A DNA stretch of 39,301 nucleotides. Origin: JBDTNQ01 sp039933635 (GTDB taxonomy: Bacteria > Acidobacteriota > Vicinamibacteria > Vicinamibacterales > SCN-69-37). This document shows, piece by piece, positions 30,484 to 37,703 of the stretch. The notes beneath the pieces were generated by a model, which did not search any database, was not told the DNA's origin, and was given only the letters and a program-made list of their open reading frames with translations. How positions within the stretch are numbered: the first letter of the stretch is position 1; each line of letters starts with the position of its first letter. The DNA lies in contig JBDTNQ010000028.1 of NCBI GenBank assembly GCA_039933635.1, positions 1 through 39,301 on the forward strand, given 5' to 3'. The translations under genes were made by a program, and so were the position numbers.

Positions 30484-31743
30484 TCATGCCGCTTCCCATT
30501 TCCTCGCGAAGAACCGGGCGGCGGACAGGAACACGACGGTCAGCGTGGCCAACGCGAGTACTTGCGGCCACAACGCACTGATCGGCGCCTCCCGCCAGAA
30601 CACTTTCAAGTAGCCGTCGAGCGCCCAGGCATTGAACGTCACGAGCCCGAGGCGCTGCATCGATTCGCTCATCAGGAAGCGCGGAAACATGCTGCCTCCG
30701 AGGGACGACATCGTCAGGATGAGGATCGTCGAGATGCCCGAGAGCTGCGCGCGGCTTCGGCTGATCGTGGCCATCAGCAAGCCGAAACCGGCCGCCGCAG
30801 CGGCGGTGAACGCCGTCATCACGAGGAACCCCGGGATGTGCGCGCGCAGCGGAAGCCCGAAGACCAGCGCCCCCCACAGGAACATCACGCACAACTGGGC
30901 CGTGCCCAGCAGCGCGATGAAGAGCCATTTGGCGGCGAGAACGCCCCCGATGCCCGCGCGCGATCCGATGAGTCGACCGAGCGTCCCGGCTTCCTGTTCC
31001 TCGAGCAGCGTGCCGCTGTTTCCCGAACACGAAAACAGTAGGAACATCACGCCGATCCCCGCCGCGTAGAACGAGACCGTGGCGCTGTTGCTCGCCGCGG
31101 CCGGCTGCATGACATTGACCATCTCAATCGGCAGCCCGATGGCGCTCGCGGACGGCTGTGAGGCATTGGCGTCGCGGGGACGCGAGAGCCAGGCATCGAA
31201 GGACGCCCGCTGTTCCGGCGTGAGCGGCCCCGAGTACTTTTCAAACTGGCGGATGCCCTGAGTGGCAAGGGCTTCCGGCGCCGCCGTGAAACTGACTTTC
31301 TGCAGCAGGCCCTGCACCATCTGCGGCGCGATGGGATCCGAGACATCCGCCAGCACCTGAACGGCGACCCGTGTGCTGCCGGACTCCGCGAGGAAGCTCG
31401 GACCGGTGGCGAGTCCCTTCGGCAGCACAATGGCCACGGGCACCGTGCCGCCCTTCACCATGGCTTCGGCGCGCGCGCGATCAAATGCGTTGGCTGATCC
31501 CTTTTCGGCCGTCTCGACGGTCAGCCCGCCTTCCGCCTGAAGCGCGGCGACGAGCTTACGGGAGTAGTCGCTCTGATCCTCGTCGACGACCGCGACGGTG
31601 ATCTTTCGGGTTGGATTCCGTTGGTTGCCGAACACCGTCGCGAAGATCGAGAAGAACAGGATCGGCAGCACGAACGTCATCGCCTGCGCGACGCGATCCC
31701 GCTTGAGATTGAGCCAGCCGATCCGAATCAGCGTCGGAATCAT
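30484..31743 (-). CDS. ABC-2 type transporter permease
   Basis: 419 residues from ATG 31743 (MIPTLIRIGWLNLKRDR), overlapping the ATPase stop by 4 bases (ATGA). Topology: one N-terminal TM (FVLPILFFSIFATVFG), a large extracytoplasmic domain of about 200 residues (ITVAVVDEDQSDYSRKLVAAL, VAIVLPKGL), then five or six TMs at the C-terminus with the LLEEQEAGTLGRLIGSRAG amphipathic stretch. This is the ABC2_membrane_3 (YhgE/YbhR-like) layout used for exporting drugs, lipids or small hydrophobic molecules. With its ATPase it forms a two-gene exporter. Substrate unknown. Confidence 0.92.
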   Translation of the reverse strand: MIPTLIRIGWLNLKRDRVAQAMTFVLPILFFSIFATVFGNQRNPTRKITVAVVDEDQSDYSRKLVAALQAEGGLTVETAEKGSANAFDRARAEAMVKGGTVPVAIVLPKGLATGPSFLAESGSTRVAVQVLADVSDPIAPQMVQGLLQKVSFTAAPEALATQGIRQFEKYSGPLTPEQRASFDAWLSRPRDANASQPSASAIGLPIEMVNVMQPAAASNSATVSFYAAGIGVMFLLFSCSGNSGTLLEEQEAGTLGRLIGSRAGIGGVLAAKWLFIALLGTAQLCVMFLWGALVFGLPLRAHIPGFLVMTAFTAAAAAGFGLLMATISRSRAQLSGISTILILTMSSLGGSMFPRFLMSESMQRLGLVTFNAWALDGYLKVFWREAPISALWPQVLALATLTVVFLSAARFFARKWEAA

Positions 31744-32690
31744 TCCCGGAGCTCCCGCCCGGTGAGGGCAATGAACACATCCTGCAGCGACGCGCCGCTC
31801 AACCTGATGTCGCGAACCGCGATGCCGGCGGCCGCGGCGACCACGGCGACGCGCGCCACGTCGCGGTCGACGTCGGTGTCGCTGATGCTGGACCGCAGGG
31901 CCATCCGGTCGTCCGACACCGTCACGTGCTCGGGGATGGCCGCCGTCTGGTCTATCGGACTGGCCAGCGTGAGCTCGAGCGTGCGCGATCGGCCCAGCGT
32001 TCGTGTGACGAGTTCCGGCACGGTCCCCGCGGCGACAATCCGTCCGCGATCGATGATCAGGACGCGCTGACAACGGTCCTGGGCCTCCTCGAGGTGATGT
32101 GTGGTCAGCACGATCGACATGCCCTCGCGCTGCAGCGAGGCGAGCATTTCGTAAATCCGCTCGCGACTCTGGGGGTCGACGCCAACCGTCGGCTCATCGA
32201 GGAGCAGTACCGACGGCTGGTGCATGAGACCGCACGCGATGTTCAGGCGCCGCTTCATGCCGCCGGAAAACCGTTTCGTGGGTTCGCTCGCCCGGTCCTT
32301 GAGATCCGACCAGTCGAGCGCCCACCGCACTCTGGCGTCCAGGTCACGCGGCCCCACGCCGTAGAGCCGGCCGAAGACCTCGAGATTTTCGCGCGCGGTG
32401 AGCAGCGGATATACCGCCAGTTCCTGCGGCACGACCCCGAGCGTCGGCCGCGCGTCGTTCGGCATCAGGGCGGCGCCGAGCACCTGGATCATCCCCGAAT
32501 CCAGCGTGATGCGGCCCGCAATCGCGCGGATCAACGTCGTCTTTCCTGCCCCGTTGGGCCCGAGCAAACCGATGAGCTCACCCGGTCCGACCTCGAACGA
32601 CACGCCAGACAACGCCTGGACGACACCAAACCGCTTGCTGGCGTCCACGACCGCGAGGGGGACGAGGGACGGCATCGGTGAATTGGGCAT
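31740..32690 (-). CDS. ABC transporter ATP-binding protein
   Basis: About 316 residues from ATG 32690; ATG 32675 and ATG 32870 are in frame too. The upstream extension is Ala/Ser/Pro-rich and not typical of ATPases, so I prefer the shorter form, though no Shine-Dalgarno decides it. Walker A GPNGAGKTT (44-52), signature FSGGMKRR, Walker B LLLDEPTVGVD, switch His in TTHHLEE. A C-terminal region (RSRTLELTLASPIDQ to SLQDVFIALTGRELRE) is the usual regulatory tail of ABC-2 export ATPases of the CcmA/DrrA group. It energises the permease encoded directly downstream. Confidence 0.93.
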   Translation of the reverse strand: MPNSPMPSLVPLAVVDASKRFGVVQALSGVSFEVGPGELIGLLGPNGAGKTTLIRAIAGRITLDSGMIQVLGAALMPNDARPTLGVVPQELAVYPLLTARENLEVFGRLYGVGPRDLDARVRWALDWSDLKDRASEPTKRFSGGMKRRLNIACGLMHQPSVLLLDEPTVGVDPQSRERIYEMLASLQREGMSIVLTTHHLEEAQDRCQRVLIIDRGRIVAAGTVPELVTRTLGRSRTLELTLASPIDQTAAIPEHVTVSDDRMALRSSISDTDVDRDVARVAVVAAAAGIAVRDIRLSGASLQDVFIALTGRELRE

Positions 32691-32900
32691 GTGTGGCGCC
32701 ACGTCGCCCACTATGGACGCATACTTGCCGGAAACCGTTCGCGCCGAATCGGTCAACAGTGGTTCGGGAGCGGCAGGTGACGCACGGGCACTCAAAGCCT
32801 GGGAGTTGGTGACTTCGACCTGCGAGCCTCGCGATACCGACTGGACGACAGGCGCGGGGGCAGACGCCATCTCGCAGGCCCATCGCTTTAGAATTGACCC
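32691..32900. other. Gap between divergent ABC exporter and PIG-L genes
   Basis: About 210 bases. On the minus strand it is an open, in-frame extension of the ABC ATPase (possible ATG at 32870), Ala/Ser/Val-rich with no recognisable domain. On the plus strand it ends in the PIG-L -10 element. I see no other gene, repeat or hairpin in it. Confidence 0.4.
32889..32900 (+). promoter_or_regulatory. -10-like TAGAAT 6 bases before the PIG-L gene
   Basis: TAGAAT (32889-32894), TGACCC, ATG 32901. The same hexamer and spacing class as the permease and MDH-like genes; no Shine-Dalgarno, no obvious -35. Confidence 0.45.
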
Positions 32901-33710
32901 ATGTCGCTGAAGCTCATGGCGGTTCTGGCGCACCCGGACGACGAATCGTTGGGCGTCGGCGGTACGCTGGCGAAATACGCGGCGGAGGGGGTGGAGATAT
33001 CGCTTGTGACCGCCACGCTGGGACAACGCGGGCGGTTCCGCGGTCATCGCACTCCACCAGAACACCCTGGGGCGGACGCGCTGGCGCGCATCCGTGCGGG
33101 GGAACTGCGAGCGGCCGCGACCGTCCTGGGAATCGCCGATCTGACGGTGTTCGACTACGTCGACCAGGATCTCGATCGAGCCGTCCCGTCAGAAGTAATT
33201 GGGCGTATCGCACGCGAGATTCGGCGCGTGCGGCCGCAGGTCGTGCTCACGTTTCCGCACGACGGATCCTACGGTCATCCGGATCACATCGCGATCTCGC
33301 AGTTCACGACGGCCGCGATCGTCGCGGCTGCGGATCAATCGTTCCCCGGCGTCGAGGGTCTGGCGCACCGGGTGTCCAAGCTCTACTACATGGCTTGGCC
33401 GCAGTCGGTGTGGGATGCCTACGAAAAGGCGCTCAAGAAGGTCACGACCATGGTCGACGGCGCGGAGCGCCAGGCGGTGGCTTGGCCAGACTGGGCGGTA
33501 ACCACCGTGATCGACACGCGCGCCTGGTGGGAAACCGCCTGGCGAGCCGTGTCGTGCCACGATTCGCAAATCGCTGCCTACGAGTCGCTTCGTCATCTGT
33601 CCCCTGACGGCCACGAGGCCGTCTGGGGCCGGCAGGGCTTCTATCGCGTGTCGAGCCTGGTCAATGGCGGCCGCCAGCGTGAGCACGATCTCTTCGAGGG
33701 ACTGCGATGA
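32901..33710 (+). CDS. PIG-L family deacetylase (LmbE-like)
   Basis: 269 residues. Zinc-dependent amidases of this family remove N-acetyl groups from GlcNAc-linked small molecules (mycothiol, bacillithiol, GPI precursors, antibiotics). Seen: A10-H-P-D-D-E15 at the N-terminus (zinc ligands H11 and D14, base D13) and H126-P-D-H129 with PHDGSYG before it. The C-terminal part (HDSQIAAYESLRHLSP, WGRQGFYRV) is typical of LmbE proteins. Its stop overlaps the start of the PLP decarboxylase by 4 bases, so both proteins are made together. Substrate cannot be named. Confidence 0.92.
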   Translation: MSLKLMAVLAHPDDESLGVGGTLAKYAAEGVEISLVTATLGQRGRFRGHRTPPEHPGADALARIRAGELRAAATVLGIADLTVFDYVDQDLDRAVPSEVIGRIAREIRRVRPQVVLTFPHDGSYGHPDHIAISQFTTAAIVAAADQSFPGVEGLAHRVSKLYYMAWPQSVWDAYEKALKKVTTMVDGAERQAVAWPDWAVTTVIDTRAWWETAWRAVSCHDSQIAAYESLRHLSPDGHEAVWGRQGFYRVSSLVNGGRQREHDLFEGLR

Positions 33711-35221
33711 ACTCGCCGGCGTCTGCCAACCAGCCACGACGTGATTCGCCGCTCCACATGACTCCGGCCGAGTTCCGCCGGCTCGGCCACATGTTGGTGG
33801 ACCAGGTCGCCGATGCCATGGCTGCCGTGCCTCTCGGCAGGGTGACGCCCGACGAAACAGCCTCAATCGTCCGCCAGGCGATCGGTGCCGGTCGTCCGTT
33901 GCCCGAGCAAGGCACGCCGGCACCCGAGGTGCTGTCGGCACTCGTCGACCGCTTGTTCGGCCACTCGCTGTTCAACGCTCACCCGCGTTTCTTCGGCTAC
34001 ATCACCGCACCCCCTGCGCCGATCGGCATCCTCGGCGACCTCGTGGCGTCGGCGCTCAATGCGAACGTCGGCAGTTGGCGGCTCTCACCAGCCGCCACCG
34101 AGATCGAGGCAGAGACCGTGCGCTGGATTGCCGAGCTCATCGGATATCCGGCAGGCGGCGCTGGATTGCTGGTCAGTGGCGGCAACATGGCCAACCTCGT
34201 CGGGTTCTTCGCCGCGCGTGCCGCGCGTGCGCCGGGAAACGTGCGTGTCGACGGTCTCGCGTCGTCACGCCAACTCGTCGTATACACGTCCGCCGAGACA
34301 CACACATGGATCCAGAAGGCTGCCGATCTCTCAGGTCTCGGCACCGCCGCCATCCGCTGGATTCCGACTGATGCGTCGTTGCGAATGAAGCTCGATGATC
34401 TGCGGAGGCAGATCGACGCGGATCTCGCGACCGGTCACGCGCCGTTCCTGGTCGTCGGCACGGCCGGTTCGGTCAGCACAGGGGCCGTCGATCCGCTGCG
34501 GGACCTCGGACGCATCTGCCGCGAGCGCGAGTTGTGGTTCCACGTGGACGGCGCGTATGGCGGATTTGCAGCGGCCGCCGCGGACGTACCCGACGATCTG
34601 CGGGGCCTGAGCGACGCTGACTCCGTGGCCGTCGATCCGCACAAGTGGCTCTATGCCCCGCTCGAAGCCGGATGCGCCCTCGTCCGAGACGCCTCGGCGC
34701 TGCGGAACGCGTTCGCCTATCACCCGCCGTACTATCACTTCGACGAGGAAGTGTTGAACTTCGTCGACTATGGGCCGCAGAACTCACGCGGCTTCCGCGC
34801 GCTGAAAGTGTGGCTGGCTCTGCAGCACGCCGGGGCGGAAGGATACCGCCAGATGATTGGCGATGACATCCGGCTGTCACGGGCGATGGCGGACGTCATT
34901 GCGGCCATGCCAGACATGGAGCTCGTGACGCAGGCACTCAGTATCACGACGTTCCGCTATGTGCCGGCCGACCTGCGGCCTTCCGTTGGAACCACCGCCA
35001 CCGAGGCCTACCTCAACCGTCTGAACCAGGAACTACTCGAGCGGCTGCAGCGAGGCGGCGAGGCATTTGTGTCTAATGCGGTGATCGCCGGCCGCTACCT
35101 CCTGCGGGCATGCATCGTGAACTTTCACACGACTCGCGGCGACGTGGAGGCCGTGCCCGTGAGCATCGCGCGCGACGGACGCGCGCTCGATGCCGAGATG
35201 CGCGCCACGACCGATCGCTGA
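33707..35221 (+). CDS. PLP-dependent group II decarboxylase (aromatic-L-amino-acid/tyrosine decarboxylase-like)
   Basis: 504 residues, normal for group II decarboxylases. Seen: HPRFFGYI near 92-99, the PLP phosphate site SGGNMANLVG (157-166), T198-H199 in SAETHTW stacking on the cofactor, H279-V-D281-G-A-Y-G-G, and Schiff-base lysine K313 in VDPHKWLY. No tight Asn/Arg hallmarks allow me to choose between aromatic amino acid, glutamate or other substrates; the overall pattern is nearest the aromatic/Trp-Tyr-Dopa group. It is co-translated with the PIG-L deacetylase (ATGA), which suggests a short amine-forming pathway on a deacetylated product. Confidence 0.92.
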   Translation: MNSPASANQPRRDSPLHMTPAEFRRLGHMLVDQVADAMAAVPLGRVTPDETASIVRQAIGAGRPLPEQGTPAPEVLSALVDRLFGHSLFNAHPRFFGYITAPPAPIGILGDLVASALNANVGSWRLSPAATEIEAETVRWIAELIGYPAGGAGLLVSGGNMANLVGFFAARAARAPGNVRVDGLASSRQLVVYTSAETHTWIQKAADLSGLGTAAIRWIPTDASLRMKLDDLRRQIDADLATGHAPFLVVGTAGSVSTGAVDPLRDLGRICRERELWFHVDGAYGGFAAAAADVPDDLRGLSDADSVAVDPHKWLYAPLEAGCALVRDASALRNAFAYHPPYYHFDEEVLNFVDYGPQNSRGFRALKVWLALQHAGAEGYRQMIGDDIRLSRAMADVIAAMPDMELVTQALSITTFRYVPADLRPSVGTTATEAYLNRLNQELLERLQRGGEAFVSNAVIAGRYLLRACIVNFHTTRGDVEAVPVSIARDGRALDAEMRATTDR

Positions 35222-35226
35222 CGCAC

Positions 35227-35247
35227 CTCACACGTTCAACGCGTGAG
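35227..35247 (-). terminator. Hairpin across the stop of the PKD lipoprotein gene, between convergent genes
   Basis: 8-base arms at 35227-35234 and 35240-35247 with a 5-base loop. On the minus strand every position pairs (one G-U). It overlaps the stop codon of the lipoprotein gene and lies just after the decarboxylase stop. No U-run, so termination is tentative. Confidence 0.3.
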
Positions 35248-35940
35248 CGTGCCGATGTAGTCGGATTTCCAGATCAAGCTGAGACGGTCCGTCGAGGCAT
35301 TGAACAGCGCGTCGACCGATCCCCCGCCGCAGCTGCCGAGCAGGTTCACGATCGTGTGGTTGTCTGGCAGGAATGCCGTGAGCGCTCCGCCGGCGCCGCT
35401 GCTCAACGTGCAGCTGCCGGAGAAGGATGTGCCCGTCTGGGTGATGTTGAAGGTGACGTCCAATGACGTCACGGCACAGGCCGAGCAGTTCAGCCGACCG
35501 CCCCATACCCCCGTGAGGTTGCGGACGGTGACGGAGCGCTGTGCAGCCACGATGGCCGCGCTGCGACCATCCGTGGCCGTGACGGTCACGACGTAGTTGC
35601 CGACCGCGGTGTAGGTCCTCGTCGCGGTCGAGCCGGCAGCGACCGCACTGCCGTCGCCGAAATCCCACGAGTACGTGATCGGATCCGAATCGGCGTCGGT
35701 GACACCGGAAACCGAAAATGCGAAGTTCGTCCACCCGATCAGCCCCGCGGCGCCAGGCGTCACCGCCATAGTGCCCGTGGTGGGCGCCGAGTTGGTGGGC
35801 GTCGGTGTTGGCGTGTTCGGCGTGTTGTTCCGGCCGTCACAGGCCACAACGAACGCTCCGAGAATCAAAGCCGCCACGCCGACGCTCGCGGGACGGAACG
35901 ACGACAGGGCGACACGAAACCGTCCATGGGAACGAGCCAC
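35236..35940 (-). CDS. PKD-domain lipoprotein, copy A
   Basis: 234 residues from GTG 35940, chosen because AGGA lies 6 bases upstream; ATG 35964 in frame is less favoured. N-terminal basic region, hydrophobic stretch and lipobox FVVAC with lipidated C34. A Thr/Pro/Asn linker (38-53) leads to a PKD domain (about 55-140: GVTDADSDPITYSWDFGDGS, TYTAVGNYVVTVTATDG). A C-terminal beta-rich domain (142-234) begins LTGVWGGRL and carries C152-x2-C155, C177 and C204. It is a clear paralog of the next gene upstream, with the same order and the same four cysteines. Probably surface- or periplasm-facing; ligand unknown. Confidence 0.85.
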   Translation of the reverse strand: MARSHGRFRVALSSFRPASVGVAALILGAFVVACDGRNNTPNTPTPTPTNSAPTTGTMAVTPGAAGLIGWTNFAFSVSGVTDADSDPITYSWDFGDGSAVAAGSTATRTYTAVGNYVVTVTATDGRSAAIVAAQRSVTVRNLTGVWGGRLNCSACAVTSLDVTFNITQTGTSFSGSCTLSSGAGGALTAFLPDNHTIVNLLGSCGGGSVDALFNASTDRLSLIWKSDYIGTLTR

Positions 35941-36065
35941 ACACACCTTCCTTTGGGCGCACATACTCACGCGTGCGCGGTCCTGCACGCGGATGCGGGC
36001 AGGCGGTTTGCGACAGTGCAAGCCGGATGCCGCACGGCGGGAGGGATGATGCTTCGGGCGACCGG
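35941..36065. other. Gap between the two paralogous lipoprotein genes
   Basis: 125 bases. It contains the AAGGAAGG ribosome site of copy A at about 35942-35952 (minus strand). I see no terminator or clear promoter, so the two genes may be one transcript or separate. Confidence 0.3.
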
Positions 36066-36875
36066 TCAGCGAGACAACGGCCCGACGTAGTCGTCGGCCC
36101 AGGTCATCGTCACTTGATCCGTCTTCGCGTTGAACGTCGCCTCGATCGCGGCGCCGTCGCAGCCGCCGGCGAAGTTGATCACGCTGCGGTCGGCTGAGAG
36201 CGCGGCCGTGAGTGGGGCCGCCGGCCCACCCGGAGTGTTGATGACGCACGTGCCGCTGAGGGCCGTCCCTGTCTGCGTGATCGTGAACGCCACGTCGACA
36301 TAGGTCACGCCGCAGTTCTCGCAAGTCAGCCGGCCCGCCCACGTCCCCGTCAGACTACGCACCGTGACCGTCTGCATCGCGGCTTGGATGTCCGGATTAC
36401 GGCCGTCGCCCGCCATCACAGTCACGTCGTAGCTGCCAGCCGCTGAGTAGGCCCTCGATGCCTCAGGCCCGCTCACGGCAGAGCTGCCGTCGCCGAGGTT
36501 CCACGTGTACGTAATCGGATCGGAGTCGGCATCTGTCACGCCACTGACCCGGTAGGCAAAGTTGGTCCAGTCGACGAGACCAGCCTCACTCGGGCTGACC
36601 GTAATCCTGCCCGTTGTTGGCGCGGTGTTGGCCGGTGGCGGTTGAGGCGGAGGCGCAGGTGGCTCAGGCGTCGTCGGGGGCGGGGTGGTCGGCGTCGGAG
36701 TCGTCGGCGTGCTTTGCGCGCACCCCGCGGCGCCAGCGAGCGCCACCACCATCGCGAGACCGACGGCGAACGGAAGCGTGGCCGCCAGCGCCCGACGAAC
36801 TCGGCCCAGTGCGGTCCGAAGCACCGGCGACTGCGCACCCGAAGCTGGAGACGATCGCAGGTTGATGTCCGTCAT
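36066..36875 (-). CDS. PKD-domain lipoprotein, copy B
   Basis: 269 residues from ATG 36875, with AAGGA 9 bases before it. Long basic N-region, then LPFAVGLAMVVALAGAAGC with lipidated C52. A Pro/Thr-rich spacer (55-86, mostly T-P and P-P) is longer than in copy A. The PKD domain follows (about 88-172: GVTDADSDPITYTWNLGDGS, SYDVTVMAGDG), then the same C-terminal beta domain from SLTGTWAGRL with C185-x2-C188, C210 and C239. More than half of the residues in the PKD and C-terminal domains match copy A by eye, so this is a tandem duplication that has since diverged. The C-terminal domain looks like a small lipocalin-like or GTWxG sheet; I do not know its name. Confidence 0.85.
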   Translation of the reverse strand: MTDINLRSSPASGAQSPVLRTALGRVRRALAATLPFAVGLAMVVALAGAAGCAQSTPTTPTPTTPPPTTPEPPAPPPQPPPANTAPTTGRITVSPSEAGLVDWTNFAYRVSGVTDADSDPITYTWNLGDGSSAVSGPEASRAYSAAGSYDVTVMAGDGRNPDIQAAMQTVTVRSLTGTWAGRLTCENCGVTYVDVAFTITQTGTALSGTCVINTPGGPAAPLTAALSADRSVINFAGGCDGAAIEATFNAKTDQVTMTWADDYVGPLSR

Positions 36876-36924
36876 GACTGACCGTCCTTGGGAGGGTGGT
36901 GACTGTGCCCGCACCCTCGTGATG

Positions 36925-36942
36925 TCGAAGCGGATGCTTCGA
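36925..36942. promoter_or_regulatory. Perfect inverted repeat upstream of PKD lipoprotein copy B
   Basis: 7-base arms TCGAAGC and GCTTCGA with a GGAT centre, about 50 bases upstream of the ATG. It could be an operator or a 5' leader hairpin; no known consensus recognised. Confidence 0.35.
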
Positions 36943-37017
36943 AACTTCAAGCGAGGCTCGGCCGTCCCATGCCCGGAATGCGCACCAGGACGGGTAGCAC
37001 AGCGATCTAATGCAAGG

Positions 37018-37037
37018 GGGGTACCCGGCCGTACCCC
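37018..37037 (-). terminator. GC-rich hairpin 13 bases after the lipB stop
   Basis: Perfect 7-base arms GGGGTAC / GTACCCC with a 6-base loop, placed where a terminator of the lpd-E2-lipB unit is expected. There is no U-tract after it on the minus strand. The rest of 36943-37049 shows nothing else. Confidence 0.4.
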
Positions 37038-37049
37038 GGCAGGAGTGTC

Positions 37050-37703
37050 TCAGCGGTGACCGAAGATCGCGTCCACGGCCTCAACAACGGCATCTTCTGC
37101 GCTCGTTGTGGGCACAACAGCGCCTGTGAGACGTTCCAGAGAGGTCACACCGCGATCCGCGATGCCACAGGGAACGATGAGCTGGAAGTGCCTCAGATCG
37201 GTGCTGATGTTGAGGGCAAATCCGTGGGAGGTAATCCAGCGGCTGATGCGTACCCCGATGGCGGCGACCTTCTCCTCCTGGCCCAGCGGTCCGGCCCACA
37301 CACCGCTGAGTCCCGGGATCCGTGTCCCAGACACGCCAAAGCCGGCGATCGCGCGAATGAGCACTTCCTCGATATCCCGCACATAGCGATGGACGTCCTG
37401 ACGGTCCGGTCGCAGGTCCAGGATCGGATAGCCGACGAGTTGGCCAGGCCCGTGGTAGGTGACGTCACCGCCCCGTCCCGTGTCGTGGACCGAGACGCCT
37501 GCGGCGGCGAGCTCTTCGGCCGACGCGACGATGTTCGTCCTCGCGTGACGGGAACGCGCGCCGAGCGTGATGACGGGCGGGTGTTCGAGCAGGAGGAGCG
37601 TGTCGCCGATGTGGCCGGCGCGCCTCTCTTCAACGAGCGTCCGCTGCAGTTCGAGAGCCTCGGCGTAGTCGACGCGGCCCAGGCGGCGCACGTGGATCGT
37701 CAC
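37050..37703 (-). CDS. lipB: Lipoyl(octanoyl) transferase LipB
   Basis: 217 residues, normal length. LipB moves octanoate from acyl carrier protein to the lipoyl domains of 2-oxoacid dehydrogenases, the first step of protein lipoylation in the cytoplasm. Seen: RGGDVTYHGPGQL (78-89), catalytic K145 in EEKVAAIGVRIS, and catalytic C179 in IVPCGI. The start GTG overlaps the E2 stop (GTGA), so the modifying enzyme is translationally coupled to its own substrate protein. lipA is not in the window. Confidence 0.96.
   Translation of the reverse strand: MTIHVRRLGRVDYAEALELQRTLVEERRAGHIGDTLLLLEHPPVITLGARSRHARTNIVASAEELAAAGVSVHDTGRGGDVTYHGPGQLVGYPILDLRPDRQDVHRYVRDIEEVLIRAIAGFGVSGTRIPGLSGVWAGPLGQEEKVAAIGVRISRWITSHGFALNISTDLRHFQLIVPCGIADRGVTSLERLTGAVVPTTSAEDAVVEAVDAIFGHR

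Noticed and set aside
32691..33065. Long N-terminal extension of the ABC ATPase
   Set aside because: It runs into the PIG-L coding region on the other strand and has no ATPase-like sequence; a modest extension to 32870 cannot be excluded.
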